A stretch of DNA of 64,000 bases from Siphonodentalium dalli. Lineage: Eukaryota; Mollusca; Scaphopoda; Gadilida; Siphonodentaliidae. Below the pieces are notes generated by a model. The model had not been told where the DNA came from. It saw nothing but the letters and a program-made list of their open reading frames with translations, and ran no database searches. A program made the position numbers and the translations under genes. Positions 42,470 to 55,100 of this stretch are shown here, one piece after another (position 1 is the first letter of the stretch; each line of letters starts with the position of its first letter). Location: assembly GCA_032622095.1 (NCBI GenBank), contig CP136064.1:277725614-277789613 (forward strand), read 5' to 3'.

Positions 42470-43089
42470 GTAAGTGAAAAAAGTCGCATCCGCAAAACAG
42501 AGTTCAGTTTCCAGCTACGGCGGCCTGACCACTACCATAACGTGTAATACAGCATGTGAGGAAATCTTTCATTTTTTAGATTTAATTACGAAAATGAATA
42601 CGCAATGTCAGTGGTCAGACCAGCGTATATCGAGAGGGGGCTTAACTCTACCATGTAGTTTGGAAAAATCCTGATAGCCATATATTACTTTATGTTTTGG
42701 CCACAGGTATTTGGCAAAAAAAAATAAAATATAATAATAAAAATAGAGATTTTATTAAATTTAAAAAAATAAAATAAATTGTGCCTAATACATGTGGTTT
42801 CGGCCAGCACAGTCAGATGCGACCGGAACGACACTCAGTCTTGGAAAATGGTAAAAATGGCTAACAGCCCTATTTATATCGCCATAAAATTCCAATATTT
42901 GTCGCATACCCTGAATGCACCATGAATATATATATAGCGGATCGTTGATACATAATATATCACATATATGTGCCACTGTCCACCACATAATATAATCTCA
43001 TCCCGCCTAAAACAGAATACTCATTTTCCGGCATTCCGTCGATTAATTTATCCGCCTCCCATTCCTTGATAGTCATGGTTAGGAATACT

Positions 43090-43120
43090 ATGGCCGATGA
43101 CATGGGCAATCTTTGGGAAG
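43090..43120 (+). CDS. GOSR1: GOSR1 coding exon 1
   Basis: Encodes MADDMGNLWE and the first base of Asp; the donor is GAAG|GTAAAC. An in-frame ATG lies 15 bases upstream (43075). I chose 43090 because family members begin with a short MA- leader before the YWEDLR-type motif. The phase-1 join to exon 2 recreates LWEDLRRQ exactly as in the family. Upstream promoter elements are not obvious. Confidence 0.88.
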
Positions 43121-46100
43121 GTAAACACGTATTTTGACAGCGTGGAACTTCACTAATATTGATCAAATTTGAATAAAGTGTGATACATTTCGATGATAAG
43201 ACAATGGGGTTTCTGTATATATATTTGAACGATATTTTTCTCGGTTGTGTCGTGTAAAAACGGATTTTTTTTTTTTCGAAAATATTGTTCCTATTTTCGT
43301 TGCGCATAATGCACATCGAAATCACATTTATTGACTGGTTCGCCTAAAAGTTACGTGTATATCGTTTGATGACAGCTAAGTGAACGTTCAGACGACCACG
43401 ATTCAATTATAGTGAAAGATTTCCGTCGTGGGATGTAACCGGTAGTTGGATTGCGCATGCTCTGACACGATAATGTCGCAAGTAAAAAAATAATATCAAT
43501 TTATACTGTTTGATTTTAGATGCGAAATCGTGGCGTATCCTTGGCTACCTCCACTTGCGACGTAATCGCAGTCGTGTGTACATAAAAATCATAGCTCACG
43601 GTAGCTGGAAATGATCGTAGGGCAGTCAATCACATGCTTTAGGAACAACCTACGATATCATCATGTACGTCGACATCGTTCACTAAAGCTGTTGATTTGT
43701 TAAATAACTAGTATGTATTTCCGTATTCATGTGAAGAGGTGAGGCACATAATAAGCAAACATTTTATGACATCAACACTATCTTGCAAGTTGCATGGGGA
43801 TGATTACTTACCTCAGTACGGTACGGTACTGGTACTATGGGTTCACATTTAATAGCTAATTACACTTAAGCTAGGGCCCTGCGAACCTTAGATTTTAGGT
43901 TGAAACGTTAAGTATTGACCATCTACACTATAAGATAATTACATAATAAAGAATTATTTTATATTGGAGATGGCTAAACAATCAGATAATAGTTTTTATT
44001 TTATGTTTATATCCATGTGATTAAAACAATTAAGTTCCTAGAAATCTTTGATTCTTCCTATATATATATATACATTGTATACACACATGCGCTCACACAT
44101 ATACTGCATAACATCATCGCAGGCTATGGCTTACTTCATCATTGTTAATTTAATACATATCATTCAGCTGTTTTAACTGGTGGTAAAGTGATTGCAGTTA
44201 TTATGTAACATGCCCAAAGGTCCCTGTATATACACATGCCAATAGGTACCCGTATAATACACATACCCAGAGGTACCCATATAATACACATACTTGATGT
44301 ACCCATATAATACACATGCCCAGAAGTCCCCGTATATACACATGCCCGGAGGTACCCGCATGATACACATACCCGGAGGCACCCGCATGATACACATGCC
44401 AGGAGGTACCAATATAATACACATGTTTGGAGGTACCGGGTACCCATATAATACACATATCCGGTCTGAGGTACCTGTTTATAAACATGCTGTGAGGTCC
44501 CCTAATATATATATGCCCGGAAGTCCCTGTATAATACATACCCGGAGGTAGGTCAATGATCATCGTATAATGGTGTACTAGTATATACACATGCCCAGAG
44601 GTACAGCCTCTTAATTATACCCCCCGCAACGAAGTTAGGGTGGGTATACTGGAGTCAGCTTGTCCGTCCGTCGTCCGTCCGTCCGTCGTCCGTCCGTGGA
44701 CACAAATTTGTCCGGAGTTTTTCTCAGTCGTTTTTTGATCAATTTCCGTGAAACTTGGCACAGACATCAACCACCATGGGAACCTGTGCACCTGCGATTA
44801 TGACGTTTGTCCAACTTTTTTTGATGGAGTTATCCCCCCTTTTTCGACTTAGAATTTTTTTTGCAACATGCATAATTTTGTCCGAGCTTTTATTCCTACA
44901 TTTTTCGGTCAATGTTTTTTAATCTTGGCACTGATATTTAGTACCATGGGAACCTGTGCACCTGCGATTATGACGTCTGTCCGACATTTTTTGTGTGGAG
45001 TTATTCCCCTTTTTCGACTTAGAATTTTTTTCGCAACATACATAATTTTGTCCAAGCTTTTATTCCTACATTTTTCGGTCAATAGGTATAAGATTAGGGT
45101 TATGGTTGTACACCTGCAATGGGAACTGTTATTTTATTATTTAACTAAATGTTTACTGACATGTGAAACATCTTAGTATTTTAAAAACAGGGGGGTATCC
45201 GTAGTCCCATTGGGACAGTCACACCTCTAGTTCTGATTGTTTGGCTTCGGCAATCCGCTACGGCAACAGTATGCCGTGGCCCAGTTTGCTTCAGCAAATT
45301 GCTTCGGCAATGCTGATTGCCGTAGCCAATTATGAAGGCTGGAGGTACCAATATAATATACAAGCCCTGATGAACCCGTATAATACACAAACCCGGAGGT
45401 ACCCATCTGACATCCAAGTTTTAACAATAATGTAATTCGCCACCCCATTCTGAACAAGCCTCTGATGTGCACAACATAATCACATTGATAAGGATGTACT
45501 CGTTGATTCCCTTACTCAGCCCTCATAATTGGCTACGGTAGTCAACAATCAACAATCTTTCACTTTAAACTGTTTTCTTTCACACATTTAAGGCGACCTC
45601 CAGGCATACACAGACAATGCAACTGTTTATTATTTCACTGATTTCATTGCCCCGAAATGACCAAAGGAGGGGGGATATCATTGTATGAGTGAGTTATCAT
45701 TCTTTTTGCATTTTTATTTTTTGGGTGAGTTTCAATGTTGACTGGGAAGGAATTCCATATGTTGAACAGTTGACACATGTATTTACATATCCATAAAGTG
45801 GACCATTGATATAGGTCTATATAGAGAATCCTCAACATAATGCCACATTCAGGCCATTAAATTATAATATTATCAATTGAAATATTGTGCTAATTTTCAT
45901 TCATATTTTGAAGTTATGGCCCTAAGAAAATTAATAAACCTCGACAAAAAGCCACTTTTGAAGGAGGGGACATGTGTTGCGGTGCACTATAATATGAATT
46001 GATAAATTGTTTTTTTTATAAAGATTTGAGAAGGCAAGCTCGGAAACTGGAGAATGAGATTGACCTAAAGCTAGTATCATTCAGTAAACTGGGCACGAGT

Positions 46101-49100
46101 TACTCAACTCAGCAAGAGTATGTCAGGTAAGATCACATTAAAACCTGATATAATACGTATATAAACTGGGCACGAGTTACTCAACTCAGCAAGAGTATGT
46201 CAGGTAAGATCGCATTAAAACCTGATATAATACGTAATTATAACCTGGGCACAAGTTACTTGACTCAACAGGGGTATGTCTGGTAAGATCGCATTAAAAC
46301 CTGATATAATACGTAATTATAAACTGGGCACGAGTTACTTGACTCAACAGGGGTATGTCTGGTAAGATCGCATCAAACTCTGACATAATGTGGAATTCGG
46401 ACATTCACACGATAAGTATAATTCTTGGCTGTTCTCAAGCCTTGAAAGAGGGTGTCTGTCATTTGCAGAATGAGGTCCCCAGAGGGTGAATTTAGTGATG
46501 CTACCCCGCATAGAGGGCTAGCATCACCAAATTCACCCTCTGGGAACCTATTCTGCTGAGGTGTAAGCAGAAGGAGGTCCCCAGAGGGTGAATTTGGTGA
46601 TGCTAGCCCGCTTTGTGGGGTAGCATCACTAAATTCACCCTCTGGGGACCTCATTCTGCAAATGACAGACACCCCATTTCAAGGCTTGGCTGTTCTCTTT
46701 TAATTTGACATTTGAATGATCTCAGTTTATACAGATATATTGCTAATAATGCAACAGATTCACAGACCAAATTTAAAGAGAGAAGAATGGCGGCTCTGAA
46801 TAATACCATATGGAATCCTGTGATGCCTCTGTTCTATGAGTCTGCTTTGTATTAATAGTGTTAATATGAGAGAACAGCTGTACTATTTACTGAATTAAGT
46901 TTTAGAGCTGAAACGGTTGACCCATTCTTCTAACCGGTTAACCGTCGGGGTTAACCGGATTCAACCGGTTTAACCGCTAATTTATAGTGGACTTCTCTCT
47001 CACTAATTATGTCAACATTTGCCATGTTCCAGGGACAGAGCTTGGTGAGAAATAGCAGCCCTTATTCACGGCATTTAATGATATTCAAAAACACGCATTC
47101 ACTGTTCTTTTGCTGGCTCTCGTGATGGCAAATGAGCAAGTGAAATTTGTGAATGGCAGGGGATGCTTATTTGCAATTGATGCCATTTGCCGGTAATCAG
47201 CATGTTTGGGCATCTGTAAAACTAGTAACAATAGTATGGGTAATTGGGTATTGGTAAAACGAGTAACAAAACTATACATTAAAGATCTGTACATATATAA
47301 TTACCATCATTGGTATATCCTCCAATGATTTAATAAAAACTGAAACGTAATAACTCATACATGTAGCTATAGCAGTGTAAGCACTAAAACTGTCAACAGT
47401 GTTGGGGTCCAAACTCGCCCGTTTGTTTTTCGATACGATGTTTCCGGCTGCCGAAAAAATCCGATCTGACGGCACAAACGTGCCTGGAATACCTAGGTAC
47501 TTTTTCGCGAGCGCTGCCACACGGGGGAATCGATCAGAGTTCATTTTCCACCAGCACGTTGGCTTAACTTTCGGCGATCCAATGTAGAAGCCATGTTCGA
47601 CGTGGACCCAGAGTAGACAAATATATACTGACAAATTTTGCATTCCGCAAACTTTTTTTTGTTTGCATTGTCTTCTACCAATCGGAAATTCGCCCACACT
47701 TCTGATTTACGCGATTCCATTTAGATAATAGCCGCCTTGAAGCGTCTTCCCTTCTCAAAATTCAACACGAAATAATATCTGAGTGGTGTCTATCAGATGA
47801 CAGATCACTGATTCAGTGACGTCATTGCTTTGAACTATCCCGCCTTGATACACATTGACTGCACACGTGCTCTTGTCGGAATTGATTGAAGGTTGCCGAC
47901 ACTTTACTTGCAGACAGTTTGAGAATTGCTACTAAGTATCTGATACTACTGCGTGTACCAATTCATGCTTGCATTGCACTCTACTATTGGTGACACAGCG
48001 TTTAGTATTAGTTTTGCATCATTTAACCGAATATTTTGAGGATTATTCACGTTCACATTCAGCTGATAACGGGATGCGGTTTCGTCCGGTTAATTTTTTT
48101 CTAACCGGTTACGTCGCTAACCGGATGCTAACCGGTTAACCGTCTAACCGTTTCAGCTCTATTAAGTTTGCTATGTGTGCAGAATTCAGTCATTTATGTG
48201 ACTAAAAGATTTTCAAATATTACAGACATTACATAATGTAGGCTTTTCATCAAAAACTTAATGAAATTAATTTAAAGATGAACAATCTGAATTAACACCC
48301 CTAAATTACTATTTCTTTGGGGTAAAAAATATTTGATTTGAATAGAGGAACCCACCCATCAATGCTCAGAGTTATCAAATATCAAATTTTGAAATCTATT
48401 TTTTTTTCATCACCTGCAATATTTGGCGTCCTGGCAAATATTCAACGAATGCTGACCGACATGCTCTCGATACAAAATTACGTTGAACAAAATGTTGATA
48501 TATAACACTTTTTGGGCAATTTTATACCAGAGTTGTTTTGTCAATAATTGATTCTGATAACTGAAGCAGCTTTTAAAATGAAAAAAAATTCATGAACATT
48601 ATAATCCCTATGTAACATGTACATGTATATAAGCTATGTATATAAGCTATGTATATAAGCTATAGTACCTATGTATATACATGTATATAACCTATATACC
48701 TGATTATTGTTATCTATTATATATTTTGGAAGATCTGTGTGTGTGTCTGTGTGTGTGTGTGTTCGCGATGAACTCAATAACGGCCCACCCGATTTCGATG
48801 AAACTTGGTATGTGGGGGTATTTTCGGCCGGGGACGAACATAGGCCTATTAATTTGTCCGTGCGAGGTCAACTTTTCACGTGCCGAGGTCAAATCTGTTT
48901 TTACGCCGTTTTGCGCTAATATATTTCAGTTCGGTGCTTACAAATCGATTCGAAACAGCGCGAATAATAACATGCCAGTCATAATAATGACACTATGAGA
49001 ATCTTTCGTGTTTCCTCTTTCCAACGATATATAATATGTATGTATCCGTTTTAGTTATCTGCCTCAATTATTAAGAAGAAGTGGTACGATCTTCTATCAG

Positions 49101-52100
49101 GGTAAAAACAATGCGTAACTTCTATGACGTCGTTAGAGGTCATAAAGTTAGATCACGTTAACTCTTCTCCGGCCGATGCATTTGACTGTTTCGGACGTCT
49201 TGGCGATATCTCGGGCACCGATGGTAATTTATCTTTACGTTGAAACTTGATAATTAATGAGCGTGTGTATATGAGGCGCGTTTATATACTTCAGTGGAAA
49301 TCAAATCGGGTTAAACTGGCGGATTTTTTCGGACGAAATTTGATGCATAGGGTATCTCGGTATCCGCTGGGCCGATTTCCCGGTATCCGCTGGGCCGATT
49401 TCCACCATTTTTGGGGTGTTGGTCCACCTGACCTTGACCTTCAAAATGGTCAATTCAAGGTCAAATCGGGTAAAACCGGATGGATTTCGACGGGTACTTT
49501 TGTCGGGTACTTTTGTTCGGGCACTGTGTTTTGGACGGGTCAAATCGTGACCCCACTTGACCTTGGCCTTCAAAATAGACAATTCAAGGTCAAAGCCCGG
49601 ACGAAGTCGGGTCACCTTCTAGTATATTATATCGATACATGTATATATAAGCTATAATACCTGATTATTTTTATATATTATAGCGATACTGCACCACTGT
49701 TAAACAAGACGAGTAGTGAGCACATGTTTGAGACGATGGCTATGGAGATTGAGCAGCAGCTCACCAAAGTGAGTTTCCTAACAAAAATGAGTCTCAGGGA
49801 TGTTGCGACATGGGGAGGGGAGGCTGGAGGGTTTGATATTTCATGCCTGAAACAACATTATTTGGAAATTTCAGACTAAAAATAGGTTGAAACTGTTCTG
49901 ATAGTTTGATTTTCCTACGGGTGATATAGTACATTCAGATGTCAATAATAGCCCCCCCCCTCCCCCCGCAACGAGTTGTTGGGGGATATACTGCAATCAG
50001 CTTGTCCGTCCGTCTGTATGTCTTAACTGTCCATCCGTCCGTGGATGCAATATTGTCCAAGCTTTTATTCCTGTATTTTTTGTCAATTTTTTTTAAACTG
50101 GTCCAGATATTTAGTACCATGGGAACCTGCATCTGCGATTATGAGATCTGTCCGACTTTTTTTATGTGGAGTTATCCCCCTTTTTTTACTTAGAAAATGT
50201 TCAATACAGGGGTATACCTTTGTTCGAGCTTTTATTCCTACATATTCCTTCTTCACTGCTGGATGACCTCATTATGTTGTGTACTGGACTGTTGACATCA
50301 AGGCCATTTTGTAGTGGAAACATGAATATCACGAAAATCCTAAAACTTATTCCATGTAACGCCTATTACCATAAATCCTGAAACAACATACGCTTTAAAA
50401 AATATTGAGATACACTGGTTTAGAGGCAGTAATTTCTGAGTTCTGAGTTTCATAGCTATGAAGTTACCTTAGTACTTTTATAGGATTTATACATCAAGAT
50501 GTTGTTATTCACATTTGACAAATTATGAATTGTCGAGGATAACTCAGGAACTGATTTTCAAGCTTGACCTCAGATGAGGGACATCTCAGTATGCCATTCC
50601 GATCGATACATGGCCATTTTGAAATGAGAATTTGTTCACGCTCACTTAAGTAAGCACATTAGAAGCAATGATCACTCATATTGAGTCCGTGCCTCCATAA
50701 ATCTGATAGAAATATATTAACCCTTACATGACTGCAGCTTCCTGAAATATTGTGAAAACCATGTGCCAATGCATTCTCTTATACATTTATATGCGTGAAT
50801 CTCCCATGGGGAGCCTTGCATATATAAGAGAATACATTGGCCTAACATATTTACCTTGACCATTGTAAGCCAGTGCGTTCTCTTAGTGCCCAGCTCCTGT
50901 CATGAATGAGGATGAGGGAGTGAGGGAGTGACGAGGAAGGTGCCTGAGAACACCAATATTGAGTTTAGTTTGCCTGTCATTTGCAGAATGAGGTCCCCAA
51001 AGGGTGAATTTAGTGACGCTATCCCGCATAGTGGGCTAGCATCACTAAATTCACCCTCTGGGGATCTCATTCTGCTTAGGCCTTATCTTCTCTGGAAAGT
51101 TTCTTTATAAAAATTTCTACAGAACTTCTTCACATACATTCTATTATTTTTTTTCAGTTTAGTTTCTCTATATCCTCAAATTGGCAGATGACACATTGCA
51201 TGATCAAGGTTCCCAATGGGTGTACATGTACATTACAATATTCACTATTTGGGAACTTCAATCTGAGTCTATGTCTCCCATAGCAGATGAGGCCATGCAG
51301 AATGAGATTCCCAGAGGCTTGGCAGAGGGTGAATTTAGTGCTGCTAGCCCACTATACAAGATAGTATCACTAAATTCACCCTCTGGGGACCTCATTCTGC
51401 CTGGAGAACACAGGATTTTGATTTATTTGTCCTTATATAAATGTGATTGCAGCCTTGAAATAGTGTGCCTGTCATTTGCACTTACACTTCAGCAGAATGA
51501 GGTTCCCAGAGGGTGAATTTGGTGATGCTAGCCCACTATGTGTGGTAGCATCACTACATTCACCCTCTGGGGACCTCATTCTGTTTACACTTCAGCAGAA
51601 TGAGGTTCCCAGAGGGTGAATTTGGAGATGCTAGCCCGCTATGCGGGGTAGCATCACTAAATTCACCCTCTAGGGACCTCATTCTGCTTACACTTCAGCA
51701 GAATGAGGTTCCCAGAGGGTGAATTTGGTGATGCTAGCCCGCTATGCGGGGTAGCATCACTAAATTCACCCTCTGGGGACCTCATTCTGCAAATGACAGA
51801 CACCCTATTTCAAGGCTTGTATAAATGTGATTGCAGCTAACAGAGACGAATGATAGAATGGTGGAGTACACACAGAATGTCAGTATGAGCTCTCCGAGCG
51901 CTACACTCACCCACACGCTGCATCGTCATAGAGATATACTACAAGATTATTCACAAGAATTCACGAAAACTAAATCTAATATCACGGCCATTAGGGAGCG
52001 AGAAAATTTATTAGGTGATGTGCGCCGAGATATCAAGTGAGTCAAAAACATTTGTTCTACTAAATGATGGCAATTCCTTGTTACCAGTATATTTGCCATT

Positions 52101-55100
52101 TTGTTCTTCATGGAACATCGCTATACACGCCTGTAACATAGTGTGTCCCAGAATGAGGTCCCCAGAGGGGAATTTAGTGACACTATCCCACATGGTGGGC
52201 TAGCATCACCAAGTTAACCCTCTGGGGACTTCATTTTGCTTTTGCATCATCTTCTGGAAAGTATCTATAGTCTCCAATTGACATTGTTTTTAGTTACTTT
52301 TTCCCTTATCTTCAGTATCTATATACCCCAATTTGCAGAAGATAAAATGCATTATCGAGGTGACTAATGGGTGAACATCACTAACTTCAACTGGGGAACT
52401 TCAATCTGATCGTAGGTCTCCCATAGCAGTTGAAACCTAAGCAGAAAAGGGTCCCCCAGAGAGTGAATTTGGTGATGCGAGTGCGCTGTCACTAAATGCA
52501 CCCTCTGGGGACCTCATTCTGCAAATGACAGACAATGAAATAAAACACTGTAAACTGCTTGTTCATTCATTTAGTCTGCATTCCAATCACAGGGCGTTCT
52601 CACATACGTTATTTAGTCTGCATTCCAATCACAGGGCTTAACGTTCATGAGACATCATGCTAATTCAATATCCAAAAGCCAGACAGAAAAGACAAGATTT
52701 AATAGGATACTATCAAACAGACTAATAAAATGTTATCGAAAAAAACATAAACGACATCACGCACACAATTTTCGTCTGCGAAGATCTGCCTTATGACAAG
52801 AGTTTTACACCATCCAATCCTCAATCACATCTCCCAATACTGTGTATCATTATAACCTGCGTAAATTGTATATTAAACACGATCGCGGCGGATTTACATC
52901 TGTTAGACCATAACTGCATCATCATTTTGTTGCGATGGTGGATGTCTACATGTTCCAAATAATTATACTGATATTGAAATAGTCATATGGACTGGACATC
53001 AATGAAATAAACTCGAAAACAGAAAAACACAACCAAGAAGGCAAGACTTGGCTGCGGGTTGTGATGACATAAACTAACTCAAATCACATACGTTATTTCA
53101 TGATCAATACTCTGGGTACAATGAACAAAATGCACCCATGGAACAATCAACAATGTACGTTGCTTTGTGTGTATCTTTGTGACTTCTTTTCAGTGACAAA
53201 AACCAATATTTTCACCGACAGGACAAACCATGGTCGTCCCTCGTGTTATATGTTTGCCGAACATTTATTTCCCCCTGGCCGAAACTCTGGTATCATGCAT
53301 AATTAAAAGGTCCCACAAATGACACACAAGGGTACAGCTTTATGTGGCATAGGTCTGTAGGTCCCCTTAAAATGCAAAGCCTGATTGGTTCCTCCATTAT
53401 CTATATAGAGAACATATGCGCTTCAATGTCTTGACAGACAGTGTGTTTATATGCCTAATTCCTTAGAATTAGTTATCTTTGAGATGTTTTATCATCAAGA
53501 TTTGGTAGTACATGTATTGGTTAATATATATATAAGTAACTATAATTTATAATTGTGTATCTCTGTAGTGACATAATTCACTGACATAATAGTTACATGT
53601 AAATCTTATTTCTTGCAGTTCCTATAAGAAGGGATCTGGTTTAAATAGGAGGTCAGATCTGTTCCTAAAAGAACACGACCATATCATCAAGTAAGTAATG
53701 TATCTCCTGCAATAAACTGTCAGCACTGCAAAAACTTAGAACTTGTTTTGGGTCAATACTGTCAGATGGTCAGTTATGATATCTTGGAATTTTTAAACTT
53801 AAAGGTACTCAATCCGATTAAGCACCCCTAAATTACTATTTCTTTGGCTTCGGGGGTAAAAAATATTTGATTCCAGCTGAGGAACTCACCCTTTAAAGCT
53901 CAAGAGTGATGAGATATCGATTTTTGAAGTTTGTTAATTTTTGGATATGTGGTCCACTTCCATGTGCTCAAACGGACAAATTATGGACAAATTGCAGTTG
54001 TAAGATGGATAACTCGAAAATCAAGTGGTTACATTAACAATAATAACCACTTGATTTTAGAGTTATCCATCTTACACCCGCAATTTGTCTGTTTGAGCTT
54101 GTGAAAGTGGACCACATCTCCAAAAATTAACAAACTTCAAAAATTGATATCTGATCACTCTGAGCTTTGATGGGTGGGTTCCTCGACTCGAATCAAAGCC
54201 AAAGAAATAGTAATTTAGGAGCGTCTAATCGGATTGAGTACCTTTAGCAAAAAAGTAGGGGGAAAAAAGAGCCTCCTCCATAAAGTTATATTGCTCATAA
54301 CATTAACAACCAAAAAAACAAAACATCAAAGAGAAATATATCCTCCTTTAGCACCTGCTATAAATAATCAATATAAATGAATAATAGACTTAAGGTAATG
54401 TGAAACACTCCGGTAGGGTGATTAATAGAAATTGAGAATAATCTTGTTCAAAGTAGTTATGTTTTACGAATATTAATTCAAATTGACAGCACACATCATC
54501 TTTCTTATATATTAATTAAATTCAATGACTCTCGATGGTGAAATCATGTGTTAGTCTATCGTCGATAGTTGCATCCCAAATCAAGATGTTAATATTTACA
54601 TTTAAGCATGGTTCAAACGATGTTTTCTATTGAGTGGTATGGTCGATTTCTTTGAAATTTTCGGCGATGTTAGTGGAATGGTACAACTATACTTACTCAT
54701 ACCATAACAATAAGAACCTATTCCACTATCACACTCTGTAGTCTATGTTATCTACCTACATGTACAGTATTCTAACCTCTATTCTGCATAGTCTTTTTAT
54801 TTTGTTATGTGACTCAAACTATAACTTTGCGATATATTATTTTGTAAGACCATTTACTGGTAATTCATATACTGTACTCATGTGTTTTGGGCCAATAAAA
54901 ATTTATATAACAAAAACATGTCACTGCTGCTTTGTCATTGATAAAATCCAGTTCTTCCCAGGTTGCAAGTTTAACTTTCAATTCACGGGTGCTAAATAAA
55001 ATTAACTAAAATCGTTGGTTCTATAAATTATTTAAAATTTATTTAGATCCTTTCCTGTCTCAGATCAATTTTTGGCATATGAAAGTGCAACTGGACATAG

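Noticed and set aside
42430-42472. LGFGLDELYH resembles the C-terminal end of green fluorescent protein
   Set aside because: Similarity is limited to about five residues and the rest of the exon-like segment does not match, so this is coincidence.
42960-43325. 121-codon minus-strand open frame over GOSR1 exon 1
   Set aside because: It overlaps the GOSR1 start antisense and contains no recognisable domain; GOSR1 exon 1 is supported by phase and family match.
49247-49657. 136-codon frame upstream of GOSR1 exon 3
   Set aside because: It lies within an interspersed repeat with internally repeated phrases (CCTTCAAAATGGTCAATTC) and has an overlapping antisense frame of similar length.
51452-51453. 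Upstream copy of the exon 4 acceptor as the true exon boundary
   Set aside because: Splicing there would read CCT TGA immediately; the family match begins only after the downstream copy at 51837.
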